DNA from: an uncultured Bacteroides sp.
Lineage (GTDB): Bacteria; Bacteroidota; Bacteroidia; Bacteroidales; Bacteroidaceae
DNA length: 64,000 nt
Direction of reading: 5' to 3'
NCBI RefSeq assembly: GCF_963677685.1
Contig: NZ_OY782186.1
Location: forward strand, 3,038,001 to 3,102,000
Shown: one piece after another, positions 1-9,135 of the stretch
How the letters are laid out: each line of letters opens with the position of its first letter
How positions within the stretch are numbered: position 1 is the stretch's first letter
Notes under the pieces: generated by a model
Told to the model about the DNA's origin: nothing
Database searches by the model: none
Seen by the model: the letters and a program-made list of their open reading frames with translations, nothing else
Position numbers and translations under genes: made by a program

Positions 1-363
1 AGAGAAGTTATTGCTCGGGTAAAAGCAGTACTAAGACGTACAGTAAACCCTGACACAGAAAAAGTTCCTGAACGCATCGAATATCAGTCACTCGTAATTG
101 ATATTACTAAAAAGAAAGTTAGCATCGATGAGCAAGAGATTTCACTCACCAAAAAAGAATTTGAAATACTCTTCCTCCTATTACAAAATAAGGGAAGAGT
201 CTTTTCACGCGAAGATATTTTAAGTCGCATTTGGAGTGACGAAGTCTATGTATTAGATCGTACAATCGATGTAAATATCACACGCTTAAGAAAAAAAATA
301 GGGATATACGGTAAACGCATTGTTACTAGGCTAGGATATGGCTATTGTTTTGAAACAGAATAA
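1..363 (+). CDS. Response regulator, OmpR/PhoB family, C-terminal part (5' end outside the window)
   Basis: The frame is open from the first base and ends in TAA. The 120 visible residues are the end of a receiver domain (REVIARVKAVLRR) followed by a complete winged-helix DNA-binding domain, with the typical segments LTKKEFEILFLL, GRVFSREDIL, DRTIDVNITRLRKKIG and a final LGYGYCFE hairpin. The protein would bind promoter DNA after phosphorylation by a partner kinase. The kinase gene follows after 18 bases, so the two form a two-component operon. The receiver domain is not in the window and the signal is unknown. Confidence 0.9.
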   Translation, partial: REVIARVKAVLRRTVNPDTEKVPERIEYQSLVIDITKKKVSIDEQEISLTKKEFEILFLLLQNKGRVFSREDILSRIWSDEVYVLDRTIDVNITRLRKKIGIYGKRIVTRLGYGYCFETE

Positions 364-381
364 AAGGCTAGTTAAATATTC

Positions 382-2154
382 ATGGAAAGCAACAAACATA
401 TCCTCTCATTTAACCGAAAGTTATTTCTTTCGGTTATATTATTGTTTTTAGTCTTTGTAGGATGCTTTTTAGCCTACCAATACCAACGGGAAAAAGAGTA
501 TAAAATAGAGTTACTTCATACTAAACTACAAGATTACAATGAGAGACTGTACGAAAAACTTCAGAACAACAAACAAAACATCGATTCTGTATTAGATTAT
601 TATATACGCCACTACAGCATTCAAGATTTACGTGCTACAGTCATAAGACCTGATGGGAAAGTTATTTATGACAGCTATGAAAAGAATAAACAGCGTTTAA
701 AAAACCATTTAGGACGTAAAGAGGTTCAGACCGCGCTCAAGAACGGAAGTGGATACGACGTTAGACGTACATCAGCAACAACAGGTGTTTCATATTTCTA
801 TTCGGCAACTGCATATAATAACTATATTATTCGTACAGCATTGCCATATAACATTGATTTAAAAGAAAGTTTAAAAATTGACCCAGGCTATTTATGGTTT
901 ACTGCAATCATTACATTAGCTCTTATCTTCATTTTCTATAAATTCACAAATAAGCTAGGAGACTCAATAAATCAGCTCAGAGAATTCGCTATGAGAGCAG
1001 ACAGGAACGAGCCTATAGAGACTGATATGGAATCAAAAACTCCTCAAAATGAATTAGGAGAAATATCTCGGCATATCATTCAAATCTACAAACGTTTACA
1101 CGAGACTAAAGAAGCTTTATATATTGAACGAGAAAAATTGATAACCCATTTACAGATATCACACGAGGGATTGGGTATTTTCACCAACGATAAAAAAGAA
1201 ATATTAGTAAATAATTTATTCACGCAATATGGTAATCTGATATCGGATTCAAATCTGTTAACTTCTGAAGATGTATTTAATATTACTGAGTTTCATAGCA
1301 TAACTAACTTTATCAACAAAGTACACAAGAAACCAATACAGAGAGAAGAGAAAAGAATGTCTATTAGCATCAACAAGAATGGAAGAACTTTTACCGTTGA
1401 ATGCATTATCTTTCAGGATATGAGCTTTGAAATATCTATCAATGATATCACAATGGAAGAAGAGCAGATAAGATTAAAAAGACAATTGACCCAAAATATT
1501 GCCCATGAATTAAAAACTCCCGTAAGTAGTATACAAGGGTATCTGGAAACAATTGTAAATAACGATAATATTCCGCAGGAAAAAATGAAGATTTTTCTTG
1601 AACGTTGTTATGCACAAAGCAATAGACTCAGCCGATTGTTAAGGGATATTTCTGTTTTAACACGCATGGATGAGGCTTCTAACATGATCGATATGGAGAA
1701 AGTTGATATCAATGTTTTGATTACAAATATAACCAATGAAGTAGCTCTTGAATTAGAAGAAAGACGGATCACTGTAATCAATTTATTACACAAGAACATA
1801 CAAATACGCGGAAATTACTCATTACTATATTCTATATTCCGCAACTTAACAGATAACGCTATTGCCTACGCCGGAACAAACATATCCATTCACATTAACT
1901 GCTTCCGCGAAGATGAGACTTTTTACTACTTCAGCTTTGCAGACACAGGCGTTGGGGTATCTCCCGAGCATCTGAACAGACTTTTCGAACGTTTCTACAG
2001 AATAGACAAAGGACGCTCTCGTAAATTAGGAGGAACGGGGCTAGGCTTGGCCATTGTTAAAAACGCCGTAATCATCCACGGAGGAAGTATATCTGCCAAA
2101 AACAATCAAGGAGGGGGACTTGAATTCGTGTTCACTCTAGCCAAAGAAAAATGA
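382..2154 (+). CDS. Membrane sensor histidine kinase, PhoR-like
   Basis: This 590-residue kinase has a transmembrane helix at about residues 12-33, an extracytoplasmic sensor domain of about 135 residues, a second helix near 168-187, a HAMP-like linker, a PAS-like region, and a HisKA domain whose H-box IAHELKTPVSS carries the phosphorylated His near residue 375. The HATPase_c domain follows with N (LTDNAIAY), G1 (DTGVGV) and G2 (GGTGLGLAIV) boxes. It should autophosphorylate and pass phosphate to the regulator encoded just upstream. The layout resembles PhoR and the Bacteroides RprX type; which signal it reads cannot be told from sequence. Confidence 0.9.
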   Translation: MESNKHILSFNRKLFLSVILLFLVFVGCFLAYQYQREKEYKIELLHTKLQDYNERLYEKLQNNKQNIDSVLDYYIRHYSIQDLRATVIRPDGKVIYDSYEKNKQRLKNHLGRKEVQTALKNGSGYDVRRTSATTGVSYFYSATAYNNYIIRTALPYNIDLKESLKIDPGYLWFTAIITLALIFIFYKFTNKLGDSINQLREFAMRADRNEPIETDMESKTPQNELGEISRHIIQIYKRLHETKEALYIEREKLITHLQISHEGLGIFTNDKKEILVNNLFTQYGNLISDSNLLTSEDVFNITEFHSITNFINKVHKKPIQREEKRMSISINKNGRTFTVECIIFQDMSFEISINDITMEEEQIRLKRQLTQNIAHELKTPVSSIQGYLETIVNNDNIPQEKMKIFLERCYAQSNRLSRLLRDISVLTRMDEASNMIDMEKVDINVLITNITNEVALELEERRITVINLLHKNIQIRGNYSLLYSIFRNLTDNAIAYAGTNISIHINCFREDETFYYFSFADTGVGVSPEHLNRLFERFYRIDKGRSRKLGGTGLGLAIVKNAVIIHGGSISAKNNQGGGLEFVFTLAKEK

Positions 2155-2188
2155 AAGGAGCTACAAAAAATATATTTTTATCTAACAC

Positions 2189-2220
2189 ATTGATTTTTAA
2201 AACTTTGTTTTGTACTTTTG
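2189..2220 (+). promoter_or_regulatory. Bacteroides-type promoter before the thioredoxin-like lipoprotein gene
   Basis: A -33-like ATTG (2189-2192) lies 20 bases before TACTTTTG (2213-2220), which matches the Bacteroides -7 consensus TAnnTTTG. An in-frame TTG at 2218 falls inside this box, which favours the ATG at 2245 as the true start of the next gene. Confidence 0.55.
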
Positions 2221-2244
2221 CTACATAACAATTACTTTAGATTT

Positions 2245-3213
2245 ATGAATGGCAGAATTTTCTCATCACTATTTATTATAATTATTCTTTTCATCTCATG
2301 CCAAAATGGGAAAAGCCCAGATAAAAGATCTGAGAATAAAATAGTAGAAACTAAAAATAACATAGAAAAAAAGATAGAGAGTTTCCCTTTGCCAACCATA
2401 CCGACCATGCTTAGCAGTCCAAAAGAACGCGAAAAATATTTAGTACAACACTATTGGGACAATTTTGATTTCAATGACACTAGCTATATTCATCGAGCCG
2501 AAATAACGGAGCAAGGATGGGTCAATTATATTGATTTACTTAAGCAAAGCCCATTACCGGAAGCCCAAAGAGTCATAAAAGCAATGATGAGAGCTATTTC
2601 AACCAAAAACACAAAAGTATTTAAATACTTTACTGAATTAGCAGATAAATACTTATATGACCCAAATTCTCCTTTGCAGGAAGAAGAGTTGTATATTCCT
2701 ATATTAGAGGTTATGGTTAAAACCCCTACATTAAGTGATGCTGAAAAAATTCGACCTAAAGACCGACTCAAACTAGCATTAAAAAATCGCGTTGGACAAC
2801 TAGCGACTGATTTTTCATATACCCTTATTTCAGGTATCAAAACCAATTTGTATAGAGTTCCAGGCGAATTTACTCTACTATTTTTCAATAATCCCGGCTG
2901 TCATGCTTGTGAAGAAACTATTAATAAACTCAAATTTTCAGTTATCATCAACCAATTAATAACTAATAAAAGACTAAAAATAGTAGCAATATATCCAGAT
3001 GCAGAAATAGATGAATGGCAAAAACATATCAATGATTTTCCTAAAGAATGGATTAATGGATATGATAAAGGAGTCACTATTAAAACAAAAAACATTTATG
3101 ACCTGAAAGCAATACCTACACTCTATTTACTTGATAAAGAGAAAAAGGTATTATTAAAGGACGCCTTTTTACCAGAGATTGAGCTATACTTCAAAAAGCA
3201 CAACATACTATAA
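2245..3213 (+). CDS. Thioredoxin-fold lipoprotein (DUF5106-like N-terminal region)
   Basis: The protein starts with a lipoprotein signal (MNGRIFSS, then a hydrophobic stretch and the lipobox FISC), so it should be anchored in the envelope and face the periplasm or the surface. The C-terminal ~130 residues look like a thioredoxin fold with a CxxC motif (NPGCHACEE) and a late cis-Pro region (LKAIPTLYLLD). The middle part resembles the DUF5106 domain that often precedes such folds in Bacteroidales. A thiol-disulfide role is inferred; the substrate is unknown. I chose the ATG at 2245 because the earlier TTG lies in the promoter box. Confidence 0.7.
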   Translation: MNGRIFSSLFIIIILFISCQNGKSPDKRSENKIVETKNNIEKKIESFPLPTIPTMLSSPKEREKYLVQHYWDNFDFNDTSYIHRAEITEQGWVNYIDLLKQSPLPEAQRVIKAMMRAISTKNTKVFKYFTELADKYLYDPNSPLQEEELYIPILEVMVKTPTLSDAEKIRPKDRLKLALKNRVGQLATDFSYTLISGIKTNLYRVPGEFTLLFFNNPGCHACEETINKLKFSVIINQLITNKRLKIVAIYPDAEIDEWQKHINDFPKEWINGYDKGVTIKTKNIYDLKAIPTLYLLDKEKKVLLKDAFLPEIELYFKKHNIL

Positions 3214-3243
3214 ATAAAAAAACAACAGGCTAACAAAGCTGTC

Positions 3244-3269
3244 TACCTCTCTGTTTTGACAGAAGGGTA
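3244..3269 (+). terminator. Imperfect hairpin after the thioredoxin-like gene
   Basis: TACCTCTCTGT and ACAGAAGGGTA can pair around a TTTG loop with one mismatch and one G-T pair. There is no clear T run after it, so it is only a possible terminator. It lies about 30 bases after the stop codon and about 100 bases before the riboswitch. Confidence 0.3.
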
Positions 3270-3370
3270 CAACTCTGATATATTTTTAGGGAAAAGGTAC
3301 TCCACAATATTCAAGAACTCTATTTCTCCACAAAAATCATAAATAAAGTCCAAGATTCTTTGTATCTTCG

Positions 3371-3545
3371 CGCCGCATAGGTTCATGAGCTCTATCTTAC
3401 AAAGTTCTGATTAAAAGGGAATCAGGTGCAAGTCCTGAACAGTCCCGCTGCTGTAAAATCCATAAAAGTTGTAAGCAAGCACCACTAGCCACTGGGCAAA
3501 CCCGGGAAGGCTCTTACTAACTGGAATAAGTCAGAAGACCTGCCA
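3371..3545 (+). promoter_or_regulatory. Cobalamin (B12) riboswitch
   Basis: The leader before the TonB receptor gene holds the standard elements in order: GGGAATCAGGTGCAAGTCC (P3-P5 core), CAGTCCCGCTGCTGTAA, the GCCACTGGG segment, and the B12 box AGTCAGAAGACCTGCC ending near 3544. Together they identify an adenosylcobalamin-class aptamer. A -7-like box TATCTTCG sits at 3363-3370 directly before it. The aptamer ends about 40 bases before the start codon, so control of translation initiation or of termination in this leader is expected: B12 binding would turn the uptake operon off. The 372-base gap between genes is mostly occupied by this element. Confidence 0.93.
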
Positions 3546-3585
3546 TGCATATTAATCACTGCTTTCGAGGAAAGAGCAAAAACTT

Positions 3586-5625
3586 ATGATTCAACATAAT
3601 ACTTTAAATGTTTTTCAATATTTAGGAATAGTAACCTTAGCAGCTTTCTATTCTATTACTCTTTTTGCTCAAGAAAAGCATAAGCATGACTCATTGCAAA
3701 TCTATTCCATTCCCGAGGTAATCATATCCGAAAATTATCATACGCAAGAGCTCCGTGCTAGTATGCCGACTCAAATACTGACCAATAAGGAGCTAAAAAG
3801 ATTAAATGTTTTACAAGTATCAGATGCCGTAAAGCATTTTGCAGGAATAACAGTAAAAGATTACGGAGGCATTGGGGGCTTAAAAACTGTTTCTCTTCGA
3901 AGCTTGGGAGCCTCACACACCATCATCGGATATGATGGAATAGCTTTAAGTGATGTTCAAACAGGGCAAATTGACATCGGACGTTTTTCATTGGATAATG
4001 TCGATCGACTCTCGCTTAATAATGGACAAAGCGACAACATATTTCAACCGGCACGCTTCTTTTCATCAGCAGGAATATTAAATATACAGACATTAACTCC
4101 TCATTTTAATAAGAGAAAAAAAACCAATTTTTCAAGCTCATTAAAATCCGGTTCGTGGGGACTCATTAATCCCTCTTTTAGAATTGAACAACAGATAAAC
4201 AAGAAATGGGCAGCATCACTAAATAGTGAATGGATGTCTGCTGATGGACGCTATCCATATATACTTCGCTACGGAGGTGCAAACGATAGTACTTCTCATG
4301 AAAAACGAAAGAATACAGAGGTACAAACATTACGAACAGAAGCTGAACTTTTTGGAAATTTCTCAAACAGTGAACAATGGAGATTAAAAGTTTATTATTA
4401 TCAGTCTTCACGAGGATTACCTGCTGCCACTACTCTATACTATGATTACGCCTCTCAACATTTATGGGATAAAAATTTCTTCGCACAAAGTCGTTACAAG
4501 AAAAATATAAGCAAAAGATGGGCAATACAGGCATCTGCTAAGTGGAACTGGGCTTATCAGAAATATCTAGATCCAGATTATAAAGGTTCTGAAGGTAAAA
4601 CAGAAAATACCTATTACCAAACAGAGTATTACATTTCCGGAACTGCATTGTATAGAGTTATAGATAATTTCTCTTTCTCCCTATCAACTGATGGAAGCAT
4701 TAATTCGCTAAATGCTAATTTAAACGATTTTGTAGGGCCAACCCGCTACTCTCTATTAACAGCATTTGCAGGAAAATACATCAACGAATGGCTTACTGCA
4801 TCAGCATCGTTACTGAGTACAGTGATTAATGAAAAGACTCACTCTGGTCAAAGCGCTAAAAATCATCGGAAAATCAGTTCAAACTTCAGTCTATCTATAA
4901 AACCGGTGAACGATGAGGATTTCTACTTACGTTTTTTCTACAAAAACAGTTTCCGATTACCTAGTTTTAATGACCTATACTATGGACAAATAGGCAATAG
5001 AACATTATTACCTGAGAAAACGTCTCAATACAATTTAGGAATCACTTATAGCAAAGAGATTTCCCAATTCATTTCGTATCTATCAGCAAGCATAGATGGA
5101 TATTACAATAAAGTAGACGATAAAATCATAGCAACACCGACCAAAAACATCTTTGTATGGAGCATGGTTAATTTAGGTAAAGTTGAGATAAAAGGGATAG
5201 ACATCACCGCACGTATTATTCTGCAACCATACGAAAAAATACGCTTCAATTTTTCAGGCAACTATACTTATCAAGAAGCATTAGATGTGACAAGACCTGA
5301 AGATAAAACTTATAAAAACCAAATTGCTTATACTCCGAGAATATCAGGATCCGGACAAGCAGGTATTGAAACACCGTGGGTAAACGTATCTTATTCTTTC
5401 TTATCAGCCGGCAAAAGATATATGCTAGGACAGAACATCAGTGATAACCGATTAGCGGGTTACAGCGATCAGAGCATATCGGTTAACCGAGAATTTCTGA
5501 TTAATAAAGTGAGAACATCTCTTAGTCTTGAAATTCTCAATTTAAACAATAAAAATTATGAGATTGTTAAAAATTTCCCTATGCCAGGTCGCTCTATAAG
5601 AGCAACTATTAAAGTCAACTATTAA
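3586..5625 (+). CDS. btuB: TonB-dependent outer membrane receptor for cobalamin, BtuB-like
   Basis: This 679-residue protein has an N-terminal signal peptide, a plug domain from about residue 45 to 165 (QVSDAVKHFAGITVKDYGG and VSLRSLGASHTIIGYDG are typical), and a 22-strand barrel ending in an aromatic last strand (RSIRATIKVNY). Barrel features such as FRLPSFNDLYYG are those of siderophore/vitamin receptors. The B12 riboswitch directly upstream assigns the substrate as cobalamin or related corrinoids. Its stop codon overlaps the start of the next gene by one base, so the receptor and its surface lipoprotein are co-translated. Confidence 0.92.
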   Translation: MIQHNTLNVFQYLGIVTLAAFYSITLFAQEKHKHDSLQIYSIPEVIISENYHTQELRASMPTQILTNKELKRLNVLQVSDAVKHFAGITVKDYGGIGGLKTVSLRSLGASHTIIGYDGIALSDVQTGQIDIGRFSLDNVDRLSLNNGQSDNIFQPARFFSSAGILNIQTLTPHFNKRKKTNFSSSLKSGSWGLINPSFRIEQQINKKWAASLNSEWMSADGRYPYILRYGGANDSTSHEKRKNTEVQTLRTEAELFGNFSNSEQWRLKVYYYQSSRGLPAATTLYYDYASQHLWDKNFFAQSRYKKNISKRWAIQASAKWNWAYQKYLDPDYKGSEGKTENTYYQTEYYISGTALYRVIDNFSFSLSTDGSINSLNANLNDFVGPTRYSLLTAFAGKYINEWLTASASLLSTVINEKTHSGQSAKNHRKISSNFSLSIKPVNDEDFYLRFFYKNSFRLPSFNDLYYGQIGNRTLLPEKTSQYNLGITYSKEISQFISYLSASIDGYYNKVDDKIIATPTKNIFVWSMVNLGKVEIKGIDITARIILQPYEKIRFNFSGNYTYQEALDVTRPEDKTYKNQIAYTPRISGSGQAGIETPWVNVSYSFLSAGKRYMLGQNISDNRLAGYSDQSISVNREFLINKVRTSLSLEILNLNNKNYEIVKNFPMPGRSIRATIKVNY

Positions 5626-7583
5626 TGAAAAAATATAATCTAATTTCACTCCTAATAGCATTGTTATTTTATGCATGTAACGATATAACAGACATACCCG
5701 AAGATAATTCCGGCAACGGCGCCTTTACGGATTCTGGAACAGAGGAAGTATATGTATTGAGCGAAGGACTCTTTAATATGAACAATAGCACACTTATGCG
5801 CTATTCTTTCAAGAATTCTTCCATGAACAAAAATTATTTTCAAACAATAAACAATAGAGGCTTAGGCGATACAGCTAATGACATGAGTATCTACGGTTCT
5901 AAACTTTATATAGTAGTTAATGTATCCAGTCAGATAGAAGTCGTAGATCTCAACACAGGCACCTCTATTACCCAAATAGCAATGACCGGCAACAATGGTA
6001 GTTCCAGACAGCCTCGCTATATTACGTTTAATGAAGGGAAAGCCTATGTATGCTCGTTTGATGGTACAGTAGCACGCATTGACACCACTTCGTTATCCAT
6101 AGAAGCATATACCAACGTTGGTGAAAATCCGGATGGTCTTTGTATACAAAACAACAAACTATATGTATCCAACTCGGGAGGTTTAAACAGTCCGAATTAT
6201 GATAATAGCGTTTCTGTGGTTGATCTGAACAGTTTTACTGAAACAAAAAAAATCATAGTAGGAAATAACCCTGGTAAAATATTGCCCGATAAATATGGTA
6301 ATGTCTACGTGGTTACTCGCGGCAACATGCAAAAAGGAGATTACCATTTTGTCGAGATCGACAGCCAAACAGATCGAGTAGTTAAAACATATAATTATGC
6401 AGTACTCAATTTTGCCATCAATGACAACTATGCTTACTTGTATAATTATGACTATGCGACGAGTCAATCATGGATCAAAGTGTTCAACATCCAAACAGGA
6501 AACATAGAAAGAGAGAATTTCATAACAGATGGCACAACAGTAACTACTCCATATGGTATTAATGTAAATCCTTATAGTGGAAATGTATATATAACCGATG
6601 CTTATGATTACAAAGTTACAGGAGATGTTCTTTGCTTCAGCCCCCAAGGAACATTACTCTCTCGGTATAAAGACATAGGCATTAACCCTAACACCATCGC
6701 ATTCAGTGATAAAGCATCTCAAAGTAGTGCCGATGATTCTGCTAATGATAATTCCGGTGCATATGCCAATAAAGTTTGGGAATATAACCCTGCACCCTGC
6801 CAATATATGAACACTAACACCACTGCCTATAAGGAGGGATACTCTGCTGATGAAGTTTTAAAATTTGCCACCGTTCAAATTAAAAACAAATTGCTACTTA
6901 GCTTAGGTGGCTTCGGTGGCAATATCACAATAGGTTTTGACCACACAATACAAAACGTATCAGGAGAATATGATTTCAAAATATATGGCAATGCATATTA
7001 TGACATGTATGGAACTGCCACAGGCAAACCCGGAGGGAGTTCAGAGCCAGGTATTGTTTTAGTTTCAAAAGATGTAAATGGTAATGGCAAGCCCGATGAT
7101 GAATGGTATGAGTTGGCGGGGAGCGAGTACAATTCCACAAAAGTAACTCACAACTATCAAATAACCTATTACCGCCCTACACCATCGAATACCAATGTTA
7201 AGTGGAAAGATAATCAAGGGAATGAAGGATATATTTACAGGAATAAGTTTCACACACAGGACTCTTATTATCCGATATGGATAGGAGATGAGATAACTTT
7301 TAAAGGGACTCGCTTACCCGACAATGCCATTAATGAAGGAACTGCTGAATCTCAACACTGGGTCTCCTACTGTTTCAACTGGGGATATGCCGATAACCAT
7401 CCCAATAACACAGAATACAGCAACTTTAAAATAGACTGGGCAGTAGACGACAATGGTCGTTCGATGCAACTGGACGGAATTGATTTTGTAAAAATATACA
7501 CTGCTGTTAACCAAGATTGCGGTTGGATGGGTGAAGCTTCAACCGAAATATCTACTATTGAAGATTTACATTATTCAAAATAA
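5625..7583 (+). CDS. BtuG-like beta-propeller surface lipoprotein with an extra C-terminal domain
   Basis: The 652-residue lipoprotein has its lipobox Cys at residue 18 (LLFYAC). Residues ~45-360 form a YncE-like seven-bladed propeller with repeated blades such as KLYIVVNVSSQIEVVDL and KLYVSNSGG. In Bacteroides, BtuG lipoproteins of this type cap BtuB and bind B12 very tightly. Here ~260 further residues follow (from about VWEYNPAPCQYM), with an Asp/Asn-rich segment DVNGNGKPDDEW and a Trp-rich end, resembling domains of separate surface proteins seen in other B12 loci. The fusion is seen directly; the cobalamin-binding role is inferred from fold and position behind the riboswitch. Confidence 0.8.
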   Translation: MKKYNLISLLIALLFYACNDITDIPEDNSGNGAFTDSGTEEVYVLSEGLFNMNNSTLMRYSFKNSSMNKNYFQTINNRGLGDTANDMSIYGSKLYIVVNVSSQIEVVDLNTGTSITQIAMTGNNGSSRQPRYITFNEGKAYVCSFDGTVARIDTTSLSIEAYTNVGENPDGLCIQNNKLYVSNSGGLNSPNYDNSVSVVDLNSFTETKKIIVGNNPGKILPDKYGNVYVVTRGNMQKGDYHFVEIDSQTDRVVKTYNYAVLNFAINDNYAYLYNYDYATSQSWIKVFNIQTGNIERENFITDGTTVTTPYGINVNPYSGNVYITDAYDYKVTGDVLCFSPQGTLLSRYKDIGINPNTIAFSDKASQSSADDSANDNSGAYANKVWEYNPAPCQYMNTNTTAYKEGYSADEVLKFATVQIKNKLLLSLGGFGGNITIGFDHTIQNVSGEYDFKIYGNAYYDMYGTATGKPGGSSEPGIVLVSKDVNGNGKPDDEWYELAGSEYNSTKVTHNYQITYYRPTPSNTNVKWKDNQGNEGYIYRNKFHTQDSYYPIWIGDEITFKGTRLPDNAINEGTAESQHWVSYCFNWGYADNHPNNTEYSNFKIDWAVDDNGRSMQLDGIDFVKIYTAVNQDCGWMGEASTEISTIEDLHYSK

Positions 7584-7623
7584 ATTTTACCATTATAAAA
7601 TAAACAACTAAAAATAAAAAATT

Positions 7624-8352
7624 ATGAAAAAATTATCTTTACTTTTACTACTTTCTGTATTTATCTTTAGCGCATGTAGCAATGATGATGAAATAGATAC
7701 TCTTATTAGTTTCGAGAACAGATTAACTGAAGCAAACAGTCAATTCATATCTACTAGTACGCATGTTGATGGATACTATTATGTGGATAACTTTCAGGAC
7801 AACAATCAATTAGTAACACTCAATCATTATTATTCAGTATCTGGTTCTAATTACTATTTTTCAGCTTTCACTTATATGAATAAAAGCGACAATAAAACAT
7901 CCAACAGTCCTGCTCCTATTTCCGGAAAAGCCAAAACAGGTACAACATATATCGCCGCTTATAGCAATGACTATACACCTGCCCTAATAACCATTAATAA
8001 TCCCGATAAATATGCTATCAAAGGAGTTTGGATTACAAATAGTACATATGCATACAATGGAATGATCAAAGGAGATGCCTACGCCATTCCATTTAAAAAA
8101 GGAGGATGGTACAAAGTTACAGCAACAGGCTATGATAAGCAAAACAAGAGCATTGGCAGTGCAGAAATTTACTTAGCTAATTATACAAACGACAATGATA
8201 AACCAATAAGTGATTGGATTTGGTTCAACCTATCCGGCCTAGCTAATGCTACTAGTATCAAGTTTATTCCATCATCTTCAGATACAGGAGAAAATGGTAT
8301 GAGGACCTCTCAGAATTTCTGTTTAGATGGCATTACTTTAACCGAAAAATAA
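7624..8352 (+). CDS. DUF4465 lipoprotein in the B12 locus (BtuH-like)
   Basis: A 242-residue lipoprotein (lipobox IFSAC). The order of motifs fits DUF4465: SFENRL, a tyrosine-rich segment, FSAFTYMN, ITINNPDKYAIKGVWITNSTY, a late DWIWFNLSGL, and the closing FCLDGITL. From memory, a class of surface B12-binding lipoproteins named BtuH in gut Bacteroidetes belongs to this family, but I cannot check that here. It follows the propeller gene after 40 bases and shares its transcript, so it is a likely accessory capture protein for corrinoids. Confidence 0.72.
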   Translation: MKKLSLLLLLSVFIFSACSNDDEIDTLISFENRLTEANSQFISTSTHVDGYYYVDNFQDNNQLVTLNHYYSVSGSNYYFSAFTYMNKSDNKTSNSPAPISGKAKTGTTYIAAYSNDYTPALITINNPDKYAIKGVWITNSTYAYNGMIKGDAYAIPFKKGGWYKVTATGYDKQNKSIGSAEIYLANYTNDNDKPISDWIWFNLSGLANATSIKFIPSSSDTGENGMRTSQNFCLDGITLTEK

Positions 8353-8375
8353 GCTATAAGTTATTTACCCTATAA

Positions 8376-8418
8376 AAAGTTCAGATTAAGCACTTTAGAG
8401 GTGTTTAGTCTGAACTTT
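8376..8418. terminator. Bidirectional terminator between the B12 locus and the phosphopantetheinyl transferase gene
   Basis: AAAGTTCAGATTAAGCAC and GTGTTTAGTCTGAACTTT form a long stem. A-rich bases on the left and TTTAAATTTT on the right give T runs on both strands. It lies between two converging genes and overlaps the stop codon of the leftward one by two bases. Confidence 0.85.
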
Positions 8419-9061
8419 AAATTTTAAGATTATTGCTGCATTGCCAAGTAAGCACAAATTCTGGATAGATAAGATAATGAATATTAAATTCAAATTCCTC
8501 AGTAGTGCGATATTCTCGAGCTTCAAAAGTTCCATGTTCTTCTACTTGAAAAGGAGAAATTTGTAAATGCCTGCGAAAGTCCACTTCAGATTTATCCAAA
8601 CACTTAAACATTACCTCCTTTGCAGACCAGTGAAGAAGCATCGACCACAAATCAGTACCGTCATAAAATGAAAGCACTTCATCATCACGCATAAATTTAT
8701 GTGCTACCTTACGCACACGTTCTCCTAATCTTTCAATATCTATACCTACAACGGGTAAAAAACTAAAGATTACAGCTACATAACCACGAGTATGCGATAT
8801 ACTAATATAATACGAATTATCCTTTAAATAAGGTTTTCCACTTTCTACATAAACAATTTCTTTCTCTTCACCAAGAAGTGTATACAGCAACACACGAACA
8901 GCTAGCCATTCCATCTGCCGGTGCATAGAAGTAAAATGTTCTGATGCAGCTTTATATTTAGCAACACAAGGGAGTAACGTAAGTAACTCTTCAATAGATT
9001 CGTCTATTTTCCAAATACCCAATTGAAAAGTATCTGTTCTATGTTCCAGAAACAATCCCAT
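8417..9061 (-). CDS. 4'-phosphopantetheinyl transferase superfamily protein
   Basis: The protein carries both signature blocks of Sfp/AcpT-type enzymes: VVGIDIERLG (Mg-binding Asp) and LHWSAKEVMFKCLDK. These enzymes move the phosphopantetheine arm from CoA to a Ser on an acyl- or peptidyl-carrier protein. The frame extends 19 codons further upstream, but that part is a run of hydrophobic residues not expected in this family; the Met at 9061 (MGLFLEHRTD) is the better start, giving 214 residues. It lies 74 bases downstream of gldE in the same direction. Which carrier protein it serves is unknown. Confidence 0.85.
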   Translation of the reverse strand: MGLFLEHRTDTFQLGIWKIDESIEELLTLLPCVAKYKAASEHFTSMHRQMEWLAVRVLLYTLLGEEKEIVYVESGKPYLKDNSYYISISHTRGYVAVIFSFLPVVGIDIERLGERVRKVAHKFMRDDEVLSFYDGTDLWSMLLHWSAKEVMFKCLDKSEVDFRRHLQISPFQVEEHGTFEAREYRTTEEFEFNIHYLIYPEFVLTWQCSNNLKI

Positions 9062-9135
9062 AAATAAAAAATATATGCTAAGCAATAAAAAGAATAAGCA
9101 ATAAAAGCAAGAAGGCAAATAGCCCCATAAACAAA

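Noticed and set aside
3586..7583. SusC/SusD polysaccharide utilisation locus
   Set aside because: The receptor is of BtuB size with no SusC-type N-terminal extension, the lipoprotein is a propeller rather than SusD, and a B12 riboswitch precedes them.
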